A program made the translations under genes and the position numbers. From Haloferula luteola (GTDB taxonomy: Bacteria > Verrucomicrobiota > Verrucomicrobiia > Verrucomicrobiales > Akkermansiaceae), in NCBI RefSeq assembly GCF_014201715.1, contig NZ_JACHFD010000022.1, positions 1 to 64,000 of the forward strand: a DNA stretch of 64,000 nucleotides, in the 5' to 3' direction. The notes beneath the pieces were generated by a model that saw nothing but the letters and a program-made list of their open reading frames with translations, searched no databases and had not been told where the DNA came from. Positions 60,329 through 64,000 of the stretch are shown here, in pieces. The number at the start of each line of letters is the position of its first letter. The stretch's first letter is position 1.

Positions 60329-61093
60329 ATGAAAACACGCCTCACACCTGCCATTCTAGGTTTTGTAGTTCACGGCAGTCCATTGATGGCTGCGGCGATG
60401 GAAACGGACTGGTTGGATTTGCGGCCGGGTGGCACTCCATCATCCTTCGAGCTGATGGATGATGGCGGTCAAACGCAAGCGGTGGGTCAATGGTCGGTAA
60501 CCACGGGGATGGGATTGGTGTTTCCCGGGTATCCGCGGGACCGGACCTTGGAGGCAGGTTCGTGGAGTACGATGCTGATGTTTCAAGACTCCCTGACAGG
60601 CGATGGAACGGTTCAGGGGATCGATCTGCGGGTGGCTCCTCAAGCCTCGATGGCGGTGTATGAGGTGAGCTTCGAGTTGGTAGGAGGTGCGGAGTACTAC
60701 CTCGCGGTGGGGGGCTTGTTTCGCGATGCCGTGGATGCGACCGGGAGCGTGGTGATTTCGCTCACGGATGGAGGAGGGTCCCGTACGATTGCCATGGCGG
60801 AAACCGCCGCATGGGATGACGGGGTGAGCTCGTATGATCAGGCACTCGACTGGGACGCTGGGAGTGGCACTTTGGCACCAGCACTGTCGGCGGATGGGAA
60901 TTCCGGTTTTGCTTTCTTCGATCTTGGGCTTCTGAACGGTCCGGCAACGCTCACCTTGGCGGTGCCGGACGGGTATGGCTTGAGTGCCGGCGATGAAATC
61001 TCTCTGGCTTTGGGAGTGGCGGTGCCTGAGCCGACTGGTTGGTTGCTTGCCGCTGTGGGTTTGGCAAGCGGTGGGTGGCGGCGGAGGCGTTGA
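60329..61093 (+). CDS. PEP-CTERM sorting-domain protein
   Basis: A 254-aa secreted protein. Residues 1-24 are a signal peptide (MKTRLTPAILGFVVHGS start, cleavage near MAAAM). The body is beta-rich with no recognised enzyme motif. The last 25 residues are a PEP-CTERM signal: VPEP, a hydrophobic helix (GWLLAAVGLASG) and a terminal arginine cluster (WRRRR). Such proteins are processed by exosortase in exopolysaccharide-producing bacteria; no exosortase gene is in the window. An upstream ATG at 60305 overlaps the giant gene stop (TGATG), so the two are probably translated from one mRNA. ATG 60329 has a better leader. Confidence 0.85.
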   Translation: MKTRLTPAILGFVVHGSPLMAAAMETDWLDLRPGGTPSSFELMDDGGQTQAVGQWSVTTGMGLVFPGYPRDRTLEAGSWSTMLMFQDSLTGDGTVQGIDLRVAPQASMAVYEVSFELVGGAEYYLAVGGLFRDAVDATGSVVISLTDGGGSRTIAMAETAAWDDGVSSYDQALDWDAGSGTLAPALSADGNSGFAFFDLGLLNGPATLTLAVPDGYGLSAGDEISLALGVAVPEPTGWLLAAVGLASGGWRRRR

Positions 61094-61096
61094 CGG

Positions 61097-61873
61097 TCAA
61101 CGGATCCCCAGGTCTTTGCGGAAGGCTTCGACCATTTTGAGAAAACGCATGTCGTTCTTCTTCGACGACTCGTTGTCAAAGTTCAGACCGTAGGGCCAGA
61201 AGTGCATGCGATCGGCGTGGAGAACGGCGTCGGGACCGTCAAACTCCTTGAGCTGAGCCACGGCGTGTTTGCCGGTCCATTGGCCGTCTTTGATGTGCTT
61301 CTGCCAATCCCAGTGGGTTCCGATTCCCAGAGTGTGGGCAATTTCGTGAAGCGCGACGCGGCGGCTGATGCTGCCCCCCCAATTGATCCATCCGTCGTAG
61401 TTCGCGTCGGCGGTGGGAGTGCCTGGGCTGTTGTTGGCGGTGACGTGTTTTTTGAAATCGGCGTTTTCGTTGAAGTAGGCGACGGCTTCCTCCATGGCTT
61501 TGACGATCATGCGTTTGCGATCTTCTGGCCAATCTTCGGAGCCTTGGGAGAGGGAAAAGGTGAGGGGGCCATCGAGCGACTTCTTTTTCTTCTTCTCCAG
61601 CTCCGCAGCTTTGGCCTCGGCGATGGAGGCTTCGACCAATTTCGAGGCAAAGATGATGTCTTCACCTGCCAGTTGATCGACAGGAATTTCGACCGTGGTG
61701 CCGTTGGGTCGGCGGATGGTGATGGAGAGGGCCTCTGGATCGGCCGACACGAAGGTACCGAAGAGGGTACGACCGTCTTGAGAGTTCCAATGACGGGGGC
61801 CGGTTGAGGGAGCTGCTGCCGCATGGAGCACCAAAATGGCGCTGAGCAGGGCGAGCAGGGAACGAAGTTTCAT
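61097..61873 (-). CDS. SHD1-domain secreted metallopeptidase
   Basis: A 258-aa exported protein. Signal peptide at 1-20 (LLALLSAILVLHAAAA). Residues 25-80 match the SLA1 homology domain 1 pattern frequent in Planctomycetes and Verrucomicrobia (RHWNSQDGRTLFGTFVS...TTVEIPVDQL). A lysine-rich linker follows. The C-terminal half is a zinc metallopeptidase domain with H176-E-I-A-H180 in the sequence LHEIAHTLGIGTHWDW. The third ligand could be the His after GIGT or a distal residue, so the subfamily is unclear. ATG 61873 starts the signal peptide; the frame extends further upstream without support. It converges with the PEP-CTERM gene (three bases between stops). Confidence 0.82.
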   Translation of the reverse strand: MKLRSLLALLSAILVLHAAAAPSTGPRHWNSQDGRTLFGTFVSADPEALSITIRRPNGTTVEIPVDQLAGEDIIFASKLVEASIAEAKAAELEKKKKKSLDGPLTFSLSQGSEDWPEDRKRMIVKAMEEAVAYFNENADFKKHVTANNSPGTPTADANYDGWINWGGSISRRVALHEIAHTLGIGTHWDWQKHIKDGQWTGKHAVAQLKEFDGPDAVLHADRMHFWPYGLNFDNESSKKNDMRFLKMVEAFRKDLGIR

Positions 61874-62049
61874 GTCGGTGATCAGAGGTTTTGAGGGGTT
61901 CGATGGCGGTTTCTTAACCGTCGTCCGAAAGGAAGGTTTCGCAGGAAGCGTTTCATAGGCCAGAATCGTCTTTTCTTGCGGAGCATTCCATGGCTTTTCC
62001 GTAAGTTTTTCTTTCCGAGCATTGCGCCTCAATTCGAGTTTCACACCTG

Positions 62050-63105
62050 ATGAGTTTGGATTCATCCCAAGGCAAAAGGGTCACGCGACGCGTGCGCCTC
62101 AAGGACGTCGCTGAGCGAGCGGGCGTCGCGGTCAACACAGCTTCGACGATTCTCAATCGACGTCCGAATTCATGGGCGTCGAAGGCGACGATCGACCGGG
62201 TCTTCGCCGCGGCGAAGGAGTTGGGCTATCGTCCGAACCGAGCGGCCGTCGCGCTGCAATCGGGTCGTTTCAACACGGTGGGTCTATTGATTGCCGATCT
62301 TAAGAATCCTTACTTTACCCACATTGCCTCGGTTTTGGGGGTGGAGTTCGAGAAACGTGGCTACGATCTGGTGATCGAAAGTTGGCGGAACGACACCGAG
62401 CGGGAGAAGAAGTTGTTGAGGGATTTTGTCGATCGAAACGTTGATGGGATGCTGTGCTTCTTCAGCGACCTGGATGCGCATCGCGATTTCCTGGAAAAGC
62501 AATCCAGCTCGGGACCACCGATCGTGGCCTTGGCCATGGCGGGGACGGGACCGTCGCCGGTGGACAAGGTGATGGCGGACTTCGGAACTGGGATGCGGCA
62601 GGCGGCGAGCCAGCTGTATGCCGATGGCCACCGCAAGTTCGCTTTCCTCGCGGCCCGATTGAAGGGGCACCGAGTTGGGCGTCGTCCGGGATTGTTCCAG
62701 CAGATTGTGAGCGAAATGGATGGGGCGGAATTCCGGATGATCGAGTGTGGAACGGAGATTGCCGAAGCTCGGGAGGCTGCGGCAGCGGTGTTTGCATCGG
62801 ATGATCGGCCGACGGCTTTCATTGCGCTCAATGATCTAACGGCGGTGGGCGTGATCCGTGCCGCGGCTGATGCGGGTTTGCGGGTTCCTGAGGATGTCTC
62901 GGTGGTCGGGATCGACGGCGTGCCGTTGTCGGAATTCCTTACCGTATCGCTCTCCACTGTGGCCCAGCAGCATGATGCGATGTTGTCTCAAGCCGTGGAG
63001 TTCTTGATGGAGCGGATTCACGGAGAAGATTGCGAACCGCGTGAAGCTTTGCTGGAGACGGCCTATGTGGCCCGCGAGTCGAGCGGGCCCGCTGCGAGCC
63101 ATTGA
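62050..63105 (+). CDS. LacI-family transcriptional regulator
   Basis: A 351-aa protein. Residues 17-37 form the LacI helix-turn-helix (LKDVAERAGVAVNTASTILN) followed by the hinge helix region (RPNRAAVALQSG). The rest is a type 1 periplasmic-binding-protein-like effector domain, with VGLLIADLKNPYFTHIASVL, a FIALNDLTAVGVI segment and DVSVVGIDGVPLSEFL. Such proteins repress sugar-use genes and are released by a sugar. It is transcribed convergently with the L-rhamnose isomerase gene, so rhamnose is a possible effector, but this is inference. A terminator follows. Confidence 0.92.
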   Translation: MSLDSSQGKRVTRRVRLKDVAERAGVAVNTASTILNRRPNSWASKATIDRVFAAAKELGYRPNRAAVALQSGRFNTVGLLIADLKNPYFTHIASVLGVEFEKRGYDLVIESWRNDTEREKKLLRDFVDRNVDGMLCFFSDLDAHRDFLEKQSSSGPPIVALAMAGTGPSPVDKVMADFGTGMRQAASQLYADGHRKFAFLAARLKGHRVGRRPGLFQQIVSEMDGAEFRMIECGTEIAEAREAAAAVFASDDRPTAFIALNDLTAVGVIRAAADAGLRVPEDVSVVGIDGVPLSEFLTVSLSTVAQQHDAMLSQAVEFLMERIHGEDCEPREALLETAYVARESSGPAASH

Positions 63106-63113
63106 GGGGCGGA

Positions 63114-63180
63114 GAAAGACCTCCGTGCGTGGGAAGGGGGCTCCCTGGTCTCCCATGAGACGGAGGAGGCTTTCTTTTTC
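63114..63180 (+). terminator. terminator after the LacI gene
   Basis: GAAAG-A-CCTCCGT (63114-63126) pairs with ACGGAGG-AGG-CTTTC, and the stem is followed by TTTCTTTTTC. The long inner loop contains smaller stems (GGGAA/TTCCC-like, GGAG/CTCC). A good intrinsic terminator for the plus strand. Confidence 0.7.
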
Positions 63181-63261
63181 TGATCTTTTGGCGTTACCGG
63201 AGTTCTCGTCCTCGGACGGAGCGAGAACCCCGAGACAGTGTCTTTGGTAAGGTCGCCTGGG

Positions 63262-64000
63262 TCAGCGTTGTGAAAGCACGTCGTTTTCGTATTGGCGGAC
63301 TTCGGAGATCCATTGAGGTCCGACGGGAACGTCGTTGCGGCGACAAAATTCATCCCAGACGGCACCGAGCGGGAAGGTTTTCATTTCTTCCTGAAGGGCG
63401 AGACGGGTGGTGAAGTCCCCTTCCATCTCTGCTTGGCGAAGCTGGGCGGTGGGCTCCAGCAGTCCGGCGAGCAGTGCGCGCTGGGTGTTGCGGACGCCAA
63501 TGGTCCAGGCGGCGACGCGGTTGATGGAGGCGTCGAAGAAATCGAGTCCGATGTGGACGCGATCCTCGACTTGATGGGAGACGATTTCACGGGCGATGGC
63601 GTAGAGTTCGTCGGAGAGGGTGACGACATGATCGGAGTCCCAGCGGACGCCGCGGGAGACGTGGAGAAGAAGCTGGGGGAGGAACAGGAGGCATGAGCTG
63701 ATTTTCTCGGAGATCATTTCGGTGGGGTGGAAATGGCCGGCATCGAGGCAGAGCAGGATTTGCTTCTGCATGGCGTAGCCCATGTAGAACTCGTGGGAGC
63801 CGGTGACGTAGGCTTCGGAGCCGATTCCAAAGAGCTTTGACTCGACGGCATCCAGATTGTGAGGAGTCGGCACGGCGAGGATTTCATCGAGCGCGTCCTT
63901 GAGCCTTTGGCGAGGAGCCATGCGATCTGCCGGGGTGTCTTTGTAGCCATCAGGCACCCAGATGTTGGTGACGGTGGCGCCGCCGAGTTGTGCGCCCATA
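63262..64000 (-). CDS. rhaA: L-rhamnose isomerase, 3' part (cut by window edge)
   Basis: The last 245 codons of a gene whose 5' end lies outside the window. The first Met of the visible frame is internal: it aligns with about residue 176 of a 419-aa RhaA. The segments [72 protein letters not shown] and [20 protein letters not shown] match the class I L-rhamnose isomerase active-site region, with its metal-binding Glu, Asp and His residues. The enzyme converts L-rhamnose to L-rhamnulose. It lies convergent to a LacI regulator. Kinase and aldolase genes would be expected beyond the edge. Confidence 0.95.
   Translation of the reverse strand, partial: MGAQLGGATVTNIWVPDGYKDTPADRMAPRQRLKDALDEILAVPTPHNLDAVESKLFGIGSEAYVTGSHEFYMGYAMQKQILLCLDAGHFHPTEMISEKISSCLLFLPQLLLHVSRGVRWDSDHVVTLSDELYAIAREIVSHQVEDRVHIGLDFFDASINRVAAWTIGVRNTQRALLAGLLEPTAQLRQAEMEGDFTTRLALQEEMKTFPLGAVWDEFCRRNDVPVGPQWISEVRQYENDVLSQR

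Overview
This 64 kb window most likely comes from a Verrucomicrobiota chromosome of the Verrucomicrobiaceae / Luteolibacter-Haloferula type. That is an inference from gene content. It rests on a PEP-CTERM protein, an SHD1-domain metallopeptidase, a Peptidase_Mx-type protein, very long secreted LamG/Ig-like proteins, a Tat-exported Gfo/Idh/MocA oxidoreductase, GH127 and MGH1-like glycosidases, and moderately high GC. No tRNA, rRNA, CRISPR array, insertion sequence or phage gene was seen.

Layout. 1-3.7 kb: a small membrane protein, a BNR_4-type secreted protein, an AEC transporter and a protein carrying a COQ4-like metal motif. 3.96-14.6 kb: nine tightly packed co-directional genes, the most interesting part of the window. 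They encode a periplasmic binding protein fused to an OmpA peptidoglycan-binding domain, a VWA lipoprotein, a second membrane-anchored binding-protein/OmpA fusion, a two-TM helical protein, a PspA/IM30-like coiled-coil protein, a free NMT1/THI5-type binding protein, an ABC permease, an ABC ATPase and an AAA+ ATPase. 14.7-19.9 kb: a metzincin protease, a SulP anion transporter and a helical-repeat protein. 20-23.7 kb: an alpha/beta hydrolase, a PA14-like membrane-anchored protein, a Peptidase_Mx-like protein and a small membrane protein. 23.7-27.8 kb: two overlapping glycosidase genes (GH127 and MGH1-like). 28-39 kb: a minus-strand run with an LplT-like transporter, a discoidin-like lipoprotein, a Gfo/Idh oxidoreductase with a DoxX-like partner, an SGNH hydrolase, a glutathione peroxidase and a 1685-aa LamG metzincin. 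39-45 kb: a YkgJ-type cysteine-cluster protein, a gene-free spacer with a long hairpin, an SRPBCC protein, a DnaQ-type exonuclease overlapping a cNMP/CBS/DUF294 regulator, and a protein with two RlaP-type nucleotidyltransferase domains. 45.4-60.3 kb: one 4955-codon gene for a giant secreted protein with four tandem units of about 1.42 kb. 60.3-64 kb: a PEP-CTERM protein, an SHD1 metallopeptidase, a LacI regulator and the 3' part of L-rhamnose isomerase, cut by the window edge.

How the genes fit together. The nine-gene locus reads as one cell-envelope machine. The ABC transporter has three binding-protein modules, two of them able to attach to peptidoglycan, and it is encoded with a membrane-remodelling-type PspA-like protein and an AAA+ ATPase that could act on it; this functional model is inference. 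The rest is mostly a polysaccharide- and protein-degrading lifestyle: GH127, MGH1-like and BNR_4 proteins, an SGNH hydrolase, rhamnose isomerase, four different zinc metallopeptidases and large carbohydrate-binding-like surface proteins.
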